Origin: JBOHUC01 sp050733935
GTDB lineage: Bacteria > Eisenbacteria > RBG-16-71-46 > DASYSL01
DNA length: 28,991 nt
Assembly: GCA_050733935.1 (NCBI GenBank)
Contig: JBOHUC010000149.1
Location: 1 to 28,991 of the forward strand
Direction of reading: 5' to 3'
The notes under the pieces were generated by a model that did not search any database, was not told where the DNA came from, and saw nothing but the letters and a program-made list of their open reading frames with translations. Below, piece by piece: positions 1 through 6,875 of this stretch; positions within the stretch are counted from its first letter, which is position 1, and every line of letters begins with the position of its first letter. The position numbers were made by a program, and so were the translations under genes.

Positions 1-755
1 CCGCCGTACGCACCCGGAAAGTGGCTCGAGAGCATCGCGAACAGGACGGGAAACGTCATGTAGCTGTTGTGCACGGAGCGCCGCTTCGCCGTTTCGCCGA
101 GCGTGAAGTCGGGCGTCTCACCGCGCGTCGTGGCATCGATCATGCGCTGCTGCGCCGGAAGGATGCGCATCCACACGTTCGCGGTCATGATCGTCCCGAG
201 AACCGCGCCGAGATGGAGGAACGCGGCACGTCCCGAGAGCGTCGAGCACAACAGAACGACGAGGCCGACGAGAAGGAGCAGCGAGATCGCGAGCGCGATC
301 GGCTCCCGCGATCCGTGACCCCACGACCACAGCACGTCGTACACGAGCCAGCCGACGACGAGCGATCCGAGACCGATCGCGATCGCAGCTCCGACGCCCA
401 GCTTCGAGATCGCCGGATCGAGGAGGTAGAGTCCGCGCGTGCTGTAATAGACGAGGCCGAGCAGCGCGACGCCGCTCAGCCACGTGATCGCCGCCTCCCA
501 TTTGAACCAGTGGAGCGTGCGCGGCATCCGGCCGGGCCCCACCTTCCGCCGCTCGACCCGGTAGAATCCGCCGCTGTGGACCATCCAGATCGAGCCTTCG
601 AGGTCCGGATCCGCATTCCCGTGCGCTCCGGACGGGTCGAGGCGCTCGAGATGGCGGTCGAGCCAGATGAAGTAGAACGAGCTTCCGATCCAGGCGATTC
701 CGGCGATCAGATGCGTCCAGCGGATCGCCAGATCGAGCCATTCGTGGGCGGACAT
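1..755 (-). CDS. puuD: Urate hydroxylase PuuD-type membrane protein, partial (C-terminus beyond left edge)
   Basis: The visible 251 residues match the N-terminal membrane domain of the PuuD urate hydroxylase family (Urate_ox_N), which oxidises urate to 5-hydroxyisourate in the cytoplasmic membrane during purine breakdown. Family hallmarks are seen in order: HLIAGIAWIGSSFYFIWLD near residues 15-33, WMVHSGGFYRVER near 57-69, LHWFKWEAAITWLSG near 81-95, then LHLGAVLGTIMTANVW and KRRSVHNSYMTFPVLF followed by an LSSHFPGAYGG segment at the edge. At least five hydrophobic helices are visible. A C-terminal cytochrome c domain, present in many PuuD proteins, would lie outside the window and cannot be judged. 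The start is ATG 755. An in-frame ATG at 764 is possible, but neither has a Shine-Dalgarno site, and the 755 start has a CAGAAT hexamer 7 nt upstream. The gene diverges from the receiver-HATPase gene. Confidence 0.88.
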   Translation of the reverse strand, partial: MSAHEWLDLAIRWTHLIAGIAWIGSSFYFIWLDRHLERLDPSGAHGNADPDLEGSIWMVHSGGFYRVERRKVGPGRMPRTLHWFKWEAAITWLSGVALLGLVYYSTRGLYLLDPAISKLGVGAAIAIGLGSLVVGWLVYDVLWSWGHGSREPIALAISLLLLVGLVVLLCSTLSGRAAFLHLGAVLGTIMTANVWMRILPAQQRMIDATTRGETPDFTLGETAKRRSVHNSYMTFPVLFAMLSSHFPGAYG

Positions 756-762
756 GGCCGGC

Positions 763-768
763 ATTCTG
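763..768 (-). promoter_or_regulatory. Candidate -10 element of a leaderless puuD transcript
   Basis: CAGAAT fits the loose xAxxxT pattern of a -10 element and ends 7 nt before ATG 755, which would put the transcript start at or next to the start codon. No convincing -35 is visible. This is the weakest of the five similar cases in this window. Confidence 0.3.
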
Positions 769-782
769 CACAAGAAGCGCGT

Positions 783-817
783 CGCGTGCACGCGGATGTT
801 GATCGGATGCACGCGAA
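783..817. promoter_or_regulatory. Perfect 12-bp palindrome with a repeated half-site; candidate operator
   Basis: CGCGTGCACGCG at 783-794 is a perfect palindrome. Its right half recurs as TGCACGCG at 808-815, a direct repeat spaced 21 bp (about two helical turns) from 787-794; extending by two bases each copy gives 9 of 10 matches. It sits between the divergent starts of puuD and the receiver-HATPase gene and flanks the candidate -35 at 799-804. The placement suits a regulator site, but palindromes of CG-rich bases arise fairly often in a GC-rich genome. Confidence 0.35.
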
Positions 818-828
818 CGGACTACAGT
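799..828 (+). promoter_or_regulatory. Candidate sigma70-type promoter of the receiver-HATPase gene
   Basis: TTGATC at 799-804 and TACAGT at 823-828 are separated by 18 bp, giving a transcript start near 835 and a leader of roughly 37 nt before the SD-preceded ATG at 872. Both hexamers are AT-richer than the surroundings. Confidence 0.5.
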
Positions 829-871
829 GCGTCCCAGTCGCACCCCCCGAGAGGTCCCGCCCGGAGAGCGC

Positions 872-1801
872 ATGAGCTCCGTCCTCATCGTGGACGACGA
901 TCGTGTCACGCGTCAGTTGAACCGCGCGGTGCTCGAGGCCGCCGGTCATGCCGTGACCACCGCCGCCAGCGGCAGCGAAGGGCTCGACGAATTCCGTCGT
1001 CAGCCCTGCGACCTCCTCCTCGTCGACGTCTGGATGCCCGGCATGAACGGGCTCGAGCTCCTCGGCCGCCTGCGCGCGGAGAAGCCCGATCTCAAGGCGG
1101 TCGTCCTGACCGCGGACGAAACTCCCGAGACGCTCCTGTACGCGATTGCCGAGCAGGCGTACGCGTTCGTCAAGAAGCCGGTCACGCCGGCCCTTCTCGT
1201 CGAGCGCGTGAGCGAGGCGCTTGCGGCTCCGCCCGGCGTAAGGCCGATCCAGGTCCTGTCCGCGAAGCCCGAGTGGATCGAGCTCCTCGTTCCCTGCGAC
1301 CGCGCGACCGCCGGACGCATTCAGGAGTTCATGGCCCAGCTCGACACGGACATGCCTTCCGCCGTGCGTGACTCGATCGGCCAGGCGTTTCACGAGCTCC
1401 TCATGAACGCGGTCGAATGGGGCGGGAAGTTCGATCCGAACCGCTTCGTCCGCATCGCGACTCTGAGAACGAAGCGCATGATCCTTTACCGTATTCAGGA
1501 TCCGGGCGAAGGATTCCGCTTCGACCGGCTCGATCACTCCGCGGTGGGAAACGCGCCCGCTTCTCCGAATGCGCCGCCGCTCGAGCACGTCGAGGTGCGG
1601 GAGCAAATGGGGCTCAGGCCCGGCGGATTCGGACTCCTCATGGCACAGGCGCTGGTCGACGAGCTGATCTACAACGAGAGGCAAAACGAGGTCGTGTTCG
1701 TGAAGTACCTGAACGGCGCCGGCTCGGCCGGCACACAGTCGGCGACACCGTCCGCATCGACGGCACCGTCCGGACCATCCGGACCTTCCTCCGAACGCTA
1801 G
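872..1801 (+). CDS. Response regulator receiver fused to an anti-sigma-type HATPase domain
   Basis: This is a 309-aa soluble signalling protein. Residues 1-120 form a receiver domain with the acidic pair in VLIVDDD (8-10), phospho-acceptor D52 in LLLVDVWMPGMNG, T80 and K102 (KKP). Residues about 135-280 look like a GHKL/HATPase_c_2 domain: an N-box AFHELLMNAVEWGG (E174, N179), a G1-like QDPGEGF (210-214) and a glycine-rich LRPGGFGLLMA near 248-258. No histidine-phosphotransfer helix lies between them, so it resembles RsbW-like anti-sigma kinases controlled by an attached receiver more than a classic histidine kinase. The last 25 residues are a low-complexity Ser/Thr/Pro/Ala tail. ATG 872 is preceded by GGAG with suitable spacing, and upstream in-frame codons encode non-conserved sequence. 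The gene converges, with a 4-bp gap, on the hybrid kinase, a likely but unproven partner. Confidence 0.9.
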   Translation: MSSVLIVDDDRVTRQLNRAVLEAAGHAVTTAASGSEGLDEFRRQPCDLLLVDVWMPGMNGLELLGRLRAEKPDLKAVVLTADETPETLLYAIAEQAYAFVKKPVTPALLVERVSEALAAPPGVRPIQVLSAKPEWIELLVPCDRATAGRIQEFMAQLDTDMPSAVRDSIGQAFHELLMNAVEWGGKFDPNRFVRIATLRTKRMILYRIQDPGEGFRFDRLDHSAVGNAPASPNAPPLEHVEVREQMGLRPGGFGLLMAQALVDELIYNERQNEVVFVKYLNGAGSAGTQSATPSASTAPSGPSGPSSER

Positions 1802-1805
1802 CCTC

Positions 1806-4800
1806 CTAGCCGACGAACGCGGTCAATTCCCTCGTCACCCGAAGGATCTCTTCCCGGAGCTCCGCCGCGAGCGCGGCGGCGCCGATGAAGTTCCGCGCAC
1901 GGCTGCGAAGCTGAAGATCGTGCGCGAGTGCGGCCGCTTTCGTGGCGCCGAACGTCCCGAGCGTGCCCTTGAGTCCGTGTGCGGCCTGAAACATGTCTTC
2001 GGCCTGCTCCTCCCGGATCGCCTGATCGAGCGAGGCGAGGCGCTGCGGACACTCGATCGAGAACAGCCGGACGAGCTCCGCGAGCAGGCTTCGATTCCCG
2101 CCGATGTCCTTGAGGAGCCGCGCCGGATCGCTCGTCGGCCGCGGTTCCGGCGCTTGACCGGCTCGCGGGCCCGGCGAGGGCGGAATCGCGTCTCCTGCGC
2201 GCTTGGTCTCCTCCGGTCTTCGCGCGACACGCGCGAGCACGGCGATGAGATCGTCGGCCCTGAGAGGCTTCGAGAGGTACTCGTCCATCCCGGCCGCGAG
2301 ACACCGTTCCCGGTCTCCCTGGAGCGCGTGCGCCGTCATCGCGACGATCGGAACGTGCGGTGCGGTTCCCGTCGTCGTCGCCTCCGCCTCGCGCCGCCGG
2401 ATCTCGGCGGTGGCCTCGAGCCCGTCCATCTCGGGCATCTGGACGTCCATGAGCACGATCTCGAACCCGCCGCTCATCGCGGCATCGACGGCTTCGCGGC
2501 CGGTCTCGACGAGCGTGACGATGTGGCCCTCGCGCTCGAGCAGGTGCTGAACGAGCGTGCGGTTCACGGCGTTGTCCTCGGCCACGAGAACCCGAAGCCG
2601 GGGCGCGTCCGGCGCGCGTTCGCCGGCCCGGCGAGCGACCGGGCGGCGCGGGCGAGGCGTGCGCTTTCCGCGCGCGCCCGTTCCGGAGGAATCGCCTGCA
2701 GCACCCGCCCCCGAGCCTGATTGAGAGCCGTGCGCGCCGTGCGCCCCGTCGAGCACGGGCCCGCCGAACAGATTGAGGATCGTGTCGAACAGGACGGATT
2801 GCTTGATGGGCTTCGTGACGCACGCGGCCATGCCGAGGTCGTCGCACAAATCCACGTCCTTCGGCCGGGCCGACGGCGAGAGCATGACCACAACGGGCGG
2901 CGCCGACACGCGGCTTGCATCGTCCCCGCGCACGATGCGCGCGGCCAGCTCGAGGCCGTCCGAATCGATGAGGCGCGCGTCCACAAGCGCGAGACGGAAC
3001 GGACGATCCAAAGCCGCCGCCTCCCGGAGCGCGGCGAACGCGCTCGCGCTGTCCGGAACGCCGATCGGGAGCATCTTCCACGAGGAGAGCATCTCGGTCA
3101 GGATTCCGCGCTGGGTCGGGCTGTCGTCGACGACCAGGACCTTGAGTCCCGCGAGCTCGCGCGCGAGGTGCTCGATCGTCTCGGTCGCCGGGATGTCGAG
3201 CCGCGTGAAGCGCGCCGTGAAGTGGAACGTGCTCCCCCTCCCCGGCGTGCTCTCCACTCCGAGCCGCCCGCCCATCATCTCGACGAGCTGGGCCGAGATC
3301 GCAAGGCCGAGACCCGTTCCTCCGTACTCCCGCGTCGTCGACGGATCGGCCTGTTCGAACGCCTCGAAGATGCGGCGCTGCTGCTCGACCGGAATGCCGA
3401 TGCCCGTGTCCCGGACGCTGAACCGGAGAGCGGTGTCGCGCCCGAAGTCCACCTGGTGCGTGACCTGAACGACGACCTCGCCCTTCTCCGTGAACTTGAG
3501 GGCGTTGCCGACCAGGTTGAAGATCACCTGCCGGAGCCGCGCCGCGTCTCCGACGAGGCGGTCCGGCACGTCGGCCGCAACGCTCGAACCGAGCTCGAGG
3601 CCCTTCTGGTCGGCCCGGAGCGCGAGCGTGCGAAGCGCGTCGTCGAGCGTGTCCCGGAGCCGGAATTCGTGCGACTCGAGCGCGAGCTTCCCGGCCTCGA
3701 TCTTCGAGAAGTCGAGCAGGTCGTTGATGAGATCGAGGAGCGCGTCGGCCGCTTCGTGGGATGCGGAGAGGTAGTCCCGCTGCGTCTTCGAAAGGTCCGT
3801 ATCGAGCGCGAGCTCGGTCATGCCGAGGATCGCGTTCATCGGCGTCCGGATCTCGTGGCTGATGTTCGCGAGGAACGCGCTCTTCGCCTGGTTCGCCGAC
3901 TCGGCGGCCACCTTCGCCTTCTCGAGCTCGGCGGCGACCTTCTTCCGGTCGGTCACGTCGCGCCCGGCCGCGAAGATCGCGCGCCTCTGCGTCGCGCGCG
4001 AGACGCTCCACTGGAACCAGCGGAACGCCCCGTCCTTTCCCCGCACACGATTCTCGAACGCAGTCGTCTGCGTGCCGGCGACGAGCTTCGCGACTTCGGC
4101 CTCCGTCGCCGCGCGATCCTCGGGATGCACGAGATCGAGATAGGGCGTCGCCGCAAGCTCCTCCGGCGAATAGCCGAGCGTGTGCTCCCAGGCGGGATTG
4201 AAGCGGCGGAAGAGTCCATCGAATCCCGCGATCGCGAGCAGGTCGCTCGACATCGCGAACAGCTGGTCGAGCTCCTCCTGCGCACGCTTGTGCTCGATGA
4301 ACTGTCCGACCTGCCGGCCCAGCGAGGCCATCATGGCGAGCAGGCCATCGTCGGGCTCGAGCCTCTGGCGGCTGAAGAACTCGACCACGCCGAAGAACCG
4401 CCGGCGAAGGAAGATCGGCACGCCGATCGCAGCGTGGAGTCCCTCGCGCTCGGCCACCGGGGCGCGCGGGAAGTTCGAGTCTCGGGTCACGTCCGCGACC
4501 CAGACCGGCTCCCCGAGCACCCACACGCGGCCGGGCAGCCCGACGCCGGGCGCGAACGTCATGTTGCGCGAGACCGCATCGAATTCGCTCAACGCCGGGC
4601 CCGGCGCACGCCAGGACTCGACGCAGCGGAGCACGTTGTGCTTGCTGTCCACGCGCCAGACCGCGCCGTGATGCCAGCCCAGGCTCTCGCACACGACCTG
4701 GAGGAGCCGCGGCGTGGCTTCGGCGATGGTCGCGGACTCGGAGAGGATCCGAAGAAGCGTGGCGTGCGCCTGGAGCGCGACCTTCGAGCGGTTCCGATCC

Positions 4801-4880
4801 TCGGCCGGCGGGACGGGTTCGACGGGCGCGCCAGGGGCAGCGTCGGAGAGGGAGTCGGGCTTCGAAGGACGACCAGCCAT
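1806..4880 (-). CDS. Soluble hybrid histidine kinase: GAF-PAS-HisKA-HATPase-REC-REC-HPt
   Basis: This 1024-aa protein has no membrane helices or signal peptide, so it should sense a cytoplasmic cue. Domains in order: GAF (about 35-195), PAS/PAC (about 205-315; NPAWEHTLGYSPEEL and GRDVTDRKK), HisKA with phospho-acceptor H342 in ISHEIRTPMNAILG, HATPase (about 445-560; N-box FNLVGNALKFTEKG, G1 DTGIGIP, G2 GGTGLGLAIS), receiver 1 (about 578-705; D634), a Gly/Ser/Arg linker, receiver 2 (about 762-890; D812 in IVLMDVQMPEMDGLEA) and an HPt domain near 925-1020 with H968 in AAHGLKGTLG. All key phosphotransfer residues are present, so a complete internal phosphorelay is expected (family knowledge). 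Start ATG 4880 has a GGAG 9 nt upstream; an in-frame codon at 4919 would add 13 residues without support. The GAF-PAS part gives no clue to the ligand. Confidence 0.93.
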   Translation of the reverse strand: MAGRPSKPDSLSDAAPGAPVEPVPPAEDRNRSKVALQAHATLLRILSESATIAEATPRLLQVVCESLGWHHGAVWRVDSKHNVLRCVESWRAPGPALSEFDAVSRNMTFAPGVGLPGRVWVLGEPVWVADVTRDSNFPRAPVAEREGLHAAIGVPIFLRRRFFGVVEFFSRQRLEPDDGLLAMMASLGRQVGQFIEHKRAQEELDQLFAMSSDLLAIAGFDGLFRRFNPAWEHTLGYSPEELAATPYLDLVHPEDRAATEAEVAKLVAGTQTTAFENRVRGKDGAFRWFQWSVSRATQRRAIFAAGRDVTDRKKVAAELEKAKVAAESANQAKSAFLANISHEIRTPMNAILGMTELALDTDLSKTQRDYLSASHEAADALLDLINDLLDFSKIEAGKLALESHEFRLRDTLDDALRTLALRADQKGLELGSSVAADVPDRLVGDAARLRQVIFNLVGNALKFTEKGEVVVQVTHQVDFGRDTALRFSVRDTGIGIPVEQQRRIFEAFEQADPSTTREYGGTGLGLAISAQLVEMMGGRLGVESTPGRGSTFHFTARFTRLDIPATETIEHLARELAGLKVLVVDDSPTQRGILTEMLSSWKMLPIGVPDSASAFAALREAAALDRPFRLALVDARLIDSDGLELAARIVRGDDASRVSAPPVVVMLSPSARPKDVDLCDDLGMAACVTKPIKQSVLFDTILNLFGGPVLDGAHGAHGSQSGSGAGAAGDSSGTGARGKRTPRPRRPVARRAGERAPDAPRLRVLVAEDNAVNRTLVQHLLEREGHIVTLVETGREAVDAAMSGGFEIVLMDVQMPEMDGLEATAEIRRREAEATTTGTAPHVPIVAMTAHALQGDRERCLAAGMDEYLSKPLRADDLIAVLARVARRPEETKRAGDAIPPSPGPRAGQAPEPRPTSDPARLLKDIGGNRSLLAELVRLFSIECPQRLASLDQAIREEQAEDMFQAAHGLKGTLGTFGATKAAALAHDLQLRSRARNFIGAAALAAELREEILRVTRELTAFVG

Positions 4881-4948
4881 GGCTTGCTCCGGCTTGCGGG
4901 GAGGGCTCGAAACTCTCACGCGGGGTTGCCGGGGTCAAGCCGCGCGGT

Positions 4949-4972
4949 CCGCGAGGAACCGCGAGGAACCGC
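4949..4972. repeat. Short tandem direct repeat (10-bp unit, about 2.4 copies)
   Basis: CCGCGAGGAA occurs at 4949-4958 and 4959-4968 and continues with CCGC. It lies in the untranslated region upstream of the hybrid kinase. A second tandem pair, CTCGAATC at 5038-5045 and 5046-5053, lies nearby. No function can be assigned. Confidence 0.7.
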
Positions 4973-4999
4973 ATCATGGAAGGACGTGCGGGAAATGGC

Positions 5000-5065
5000 G
5001 GGTGCGCGCGCCTCGTATGGTCCCGCGCGCTCGATCACTCGAATCCTCGAATCGTGCGCGCACCC
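5000..5065. repeat. Long-range inverted repeat in the hybrid kinase leader region
   Basis: GGGTGCGCGC at 5000-5009 is exactly complementary to GCGCGCACCC at 5056-5065, with one more pair at 4999/5066. The 46-nt loop contains the CTCGAATC tandem pair. If transcription of the hybrid kinase starts near 5075, this would form a stable stem in its leader RNA. Confidence 0.45.
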
Positions 5066-5091
5066 GTCACGCGGCACCATGCCCGATCCCT

Positions 5092-5131
5092 GTGACAGTT
5101 TCGTGACGGTCCGGTGAAAGTGGGATGACTT
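5092..5131 (-). promoter_or_regulatory. 11-bp periodic direct repeats resembling tandem Pho boxes
   Basis: On the + strand GTGACAG (5092), GTGACGG (5103) and GTGAAAG (5114) follow each other at exactly 11-bp spacing, and a weaker ATGACTT sits at 5125. Read on the minus strand, two of them give CCGTCACGAAACTGTCAC, the same architecture as the enterobacterial PhoB box (two CTGTCAT-like 7-mers separated by 4 bp). A CATGGT hexamer lies 10 nt downstream on the minus strand, about where a -10 would sit next to a Pho box. If functional, it would control the hybrid kinase; control of the rightward ORF at 5185 is also possible. Confidence 0.45.
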
Positions 5132-5135
5132 CGTC

Positions 5136-5168
5136 GCGCTTCGGGCATAGACTCGAAGCGCCTTCGAG
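5136..5168 (+). promoter_or_regulatory. Overlapping alternative hairpins before the ORF at 5185
   Basis: GCGCTTCG (5136-5143) can pair with CGAAGCGC (5154-5161) over a 10-nt loop, or CTCGAAG (5152-5158) can pair with CTTCGAG (5162-5168) over a 3-nt loop. The two stems share bases and exclude each other. A TAGACT at 5148-5153 overlaps them, so the region could instead be promoter sequence with an operator-like symmetry. Confidence 0.3.
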
Positions 5169-5184
5169 GCCACGGCAGGTCCGC

Positions 5185-5649
5185 ATGATCCGTTGCCATT
5201 CGCGAACGCGCACTGCACGCGCCCGTCGAATCCCGCCGCCACACCTGGCGACGTTCGTCGTCCTTGTCCTTCTGAGCTCCGGCGCCGGATCCTCGAGTGC
5301 CAACGGGCTCTCTGCGCGCGCGAGCACTGGGTCCGGAGAAGCAACGCCCGTCGACAGCTCGGACGTGGTCTTTGTCTCCCTCATCGAATCCACCTACATC
5401 CGGCAGCTGCCACACCCGATCTTCTTCTGCCGCGTCATCCTGAGTGAGCCTTTCGTCCTTGGTCCTTCGAACCTGTTTCCGATCGCAATTCGGTGGCTCG
5501 TGATCGGCCTCCTTGCCGCGCTCGCAAGCACGCTCATGAGCGCGGGACTTCAGCTTCGTGAACGCGAGAGCGCGAGAGCCAAGGCGAGCATGAAGCTCAG
5601 ATCCGCGACCGCATGCGACGCGAGCGGAACGGCGAGGCCGCCGAGCTGA
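5185..5649 (+). CDS. Doubtful small ORF, possible secreted or membrane protein
   Basis: The 154-codon frame fills the only gene-free stretch between the hybrid kinase and the CPBP protease. Its start MIRCHSRTRTARARR is followed by a hydrophobic run (LATFVVLVLLSS) and GAGSSSANG, which looks like a signal peptide. A second hydrophobic run (WLVIGLLAALASTLMSAG) lies near residues 107-124. I recognise no family. Third-position GC looks lower than in the clear genes, no strong Shine-Dalgarno is visible, and its last 100 bp overlap the opposite-strand CPBP gene, where the frame is certainly a shadow. It may be spurious, and the region may be mostly non-coding. Confidence 0.25.
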   Translation: MIRCHSRTRTARARRIPPPHLATFVVLVLLSSGAGSSSANGLSARASTGSGEATPVDSSDVVFVSLIESTYIRQLPHPIFFCRVILSEPFVLGPSNLFPIAIRWLVIGLLAALASTLMSAGLQLRERESARAKASMKLRSATACDASGTARPPS

Positions 5650-6197
5650 CGCGCAAGTCGTCGCCAACCCATGGCGACCACACAGAGTCCAAGCACGGCG
5701 AGCACGACCGCGATCCACGGAACGAACAACGCCAGGACGAGGCCGTGATAGCCGGCGAACGCGCAGTCCGTGAGACCCGGCCGGCGCACAGCCGGCGCGA
5801 GAAAGCCGCGCCAGTACGCCTCTTCGATCACCGGGTGCACGGTCGAATAGTAGAGGACAAACGCGAACCAAGAAGGCCCCGCGAGACCGAAGCGCGCGAG
5901 CGCCTGAGCCAGCACTTCTCCCCCGAGGCCGAGCGTGGACTGAAGGAACAGGAACGCCGGCCCGAGCGCCGCCGAGACCGCAAGCGCGCCGAGTCCCCAC
6001 GTCGGGCTCCATCCGAGACGAAGCGCCGTCCACGCGTTCCGCGCACGCGCGGTTGCGAGCACGGCGAGCATGCCCGCGTGGTAGAGGAGGATCGCGGCCC
6101 AGGCGCTCTCGAGGAGATAGAGGCCGACCGGAATCGTGAGATAGGGAACGAACGGCGCGAGCCGGAGGATCAGGAGCCGGTCCGGCGGGTCGCTCAC
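5550..6197 (-). CDS. CPBP-family intramembrane metalloprotease
   Basis: This 215-aa, mostly hydrophobic protein carries the three CPBP/Rce1-type (Abi) motifs: EEAYWR with E125, E126 and R130; FAGYH with F147 and H151; and H195-x3-D199 in LASHAVADLSF. In this family these residues form the catalytic centre of a membrane-embedded protease; bacterial members are often linked to bacteriocin self-immunity or protein maturation, but the substrate here is unknown. The GTG start at 6197 overlaps the upstream stop codon (GTGA), so translation is probably coupled to the preceding gene of unknown function. A longer reading frame extends upstream, but it runs in the coding sequence of that neighbour in another frame and adds only Arg/Ala-rich sequence. 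Confidence 0.85.
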   Translation of the reverse strand: MSDPPDRLLILRLAPFVPYLTIPVGLYLLESAWAAILLYHAGMLAVLATARARNAWTALRLGWSPTWGLGALAVSAALGPAFLFLQSTLGLGGEVLAQALARFGLAGPSWFAFVLYYSTVHPVIEEAYWRGFLAPAVRRPGLTDCAFAGYHGLVLALFVPWIAVVLAVLGLCVVAMGWRRLARQLGGLAVPLASHAVADLSFMLALALALSRSRS

Positions 6198-6805
6198 GCG
6201 ACGGGCTCGAGCCGCCGCGGCCGCGGCCCCCGCCGGATCGCGCCATGCACCGGGACGTACTCGAGCTCCCGGCCCTCCCGCACGCAGCGGAGCAGAAGCC
6301 CGCCGCGGCTCATGTCTCCGCGCCCCACGAAGTCGCTCGGAAAGCACAGACGCCCGCCGAGAATGCGATCCAGCACGCCGACGTACTTGTCGCTCGCGAT
6401 GCTTCCGAGAAGGACCGCGAGGCCGTCCTCCCCAAGTCGGTTCGCGAGCGCCCGGGCGTCCCGGGCGAGCGGATTCCGAAATCCCGGATCGTCGGCATTG
6501 ACGCCGATCGACGCGATCTCACGAAGGTCCCGCACGGAAACTCGACGCTGCGCCGGTACGAGTCCGCGGCCGGGAACGATCACGAGCACTCCCGATCGTC
6601 CCCGAGGGCTGCGCTCGAAAGTGCTCGCGTAGGCGAGCTTTCCCCGGAAGTAGAGCCCGCTCATGAAGCTCATGGCTTCGCCGAGAGGGATGCCTCCGCG
6701 GCGAAGCCGAATGGCGAGCGGAAACGAGGCCTGCGGATCGACGAGCCACTGCGCCCGCTTCCCTCCGGAGTGAGCCGGCGAGAGCAGGAAGACGATCTGG
6801 GACAT
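6194..6805 (-). CDS. Conserved-looking protein of unknown function, coupled to the CPBP protease
   Basis: This 203-aa protein has no recognised domain. It begins MSQIVFLLSPAHSGGKRAQW and contains a glycine-rich stretch (GIPLGEAMSFMSGLYFRGK, about 41-59), a hydrophobic strand VLVIVPGRGLV and a later GLAVLLGSIASDKYVGVLD segment followed by FPSDFVGRGDMSRGG. The alternation of strands and Gly-rich turns suggests a soluble alpha/beta enzyme or nucleotide-binding fold, but this is inference from composition. No signal peptide or membrane helix is seen. The ATG at 6805 is chosen because the sequence before it is not protein-like and because a TACAAT hexamer lies 6 nt upstream, fitting a leaderless message. 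It shares a 4-bp stop/start overlap with the CPBP gene, which implies a common role. Confidence 0.75.
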   Translation of the reverse strand: MSQIVFLLSPAHSGGKRAQWLVDPQASFPLAIRLRRGGIPLGEAMSFMSGLYFRGKLAYASTFERSPRGRSGVLVIVPGRGLVPAQRRVSVRDLREIASIGVNADDPGFRNPLARDARALANRLGEDGLAVLLGSIASDKYVGVLDRILGGRLCFPSDFVGRGDMSRGGLLLRCVREGRELEYVPVHGAIRRGPRPRRLEPVA

Positions 6806-6811
6806 GTTGCG

Positions 6812-6817
6812 ATTGTA
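6812..6817 (-). promoter_or_regulatory. -10 element (TACAAT) 6 nt before the start codon; leaderless transcript
   Basis: TACAAT on the minus strand is one mismatch from TATAAT. It is followed by 6 nt and then ATG 6805, and there is no Shine-Dalgarno sequence. No -35 match is visible at 16-18 bp spacing. The arrangement predicts initiation on the A or G of the start codon. Confidence 0.5.
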
Positions 6818-6875
6818 GCCGGAGTCGGCGCGAGGCGCGCTCGTCCGCCGCCGGTCGTCCGGCGGGCCGTCTACT

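Noticed and set aside
118..909. Complete 263-codon minus-strand frame
   Set aside because: It runs in a different frame from the PuuD-like protein and is Arg-rich. The real gene has no stop inside the window.
4912..4938. TTGACC followed by GAGAGT upstream of the hybrid kinase as a promoter
   Set aside because: The spacer is only 15 bp and the -10 is poor, so it was not listed as a feature.
2721..5117. 798-codon open frame on the + strand
   Set aside because: It is antisense to the hybrid kinase, which has all its phosphotransfer motifs in its own frame. Composition is typical of a reverse-strand shadow.
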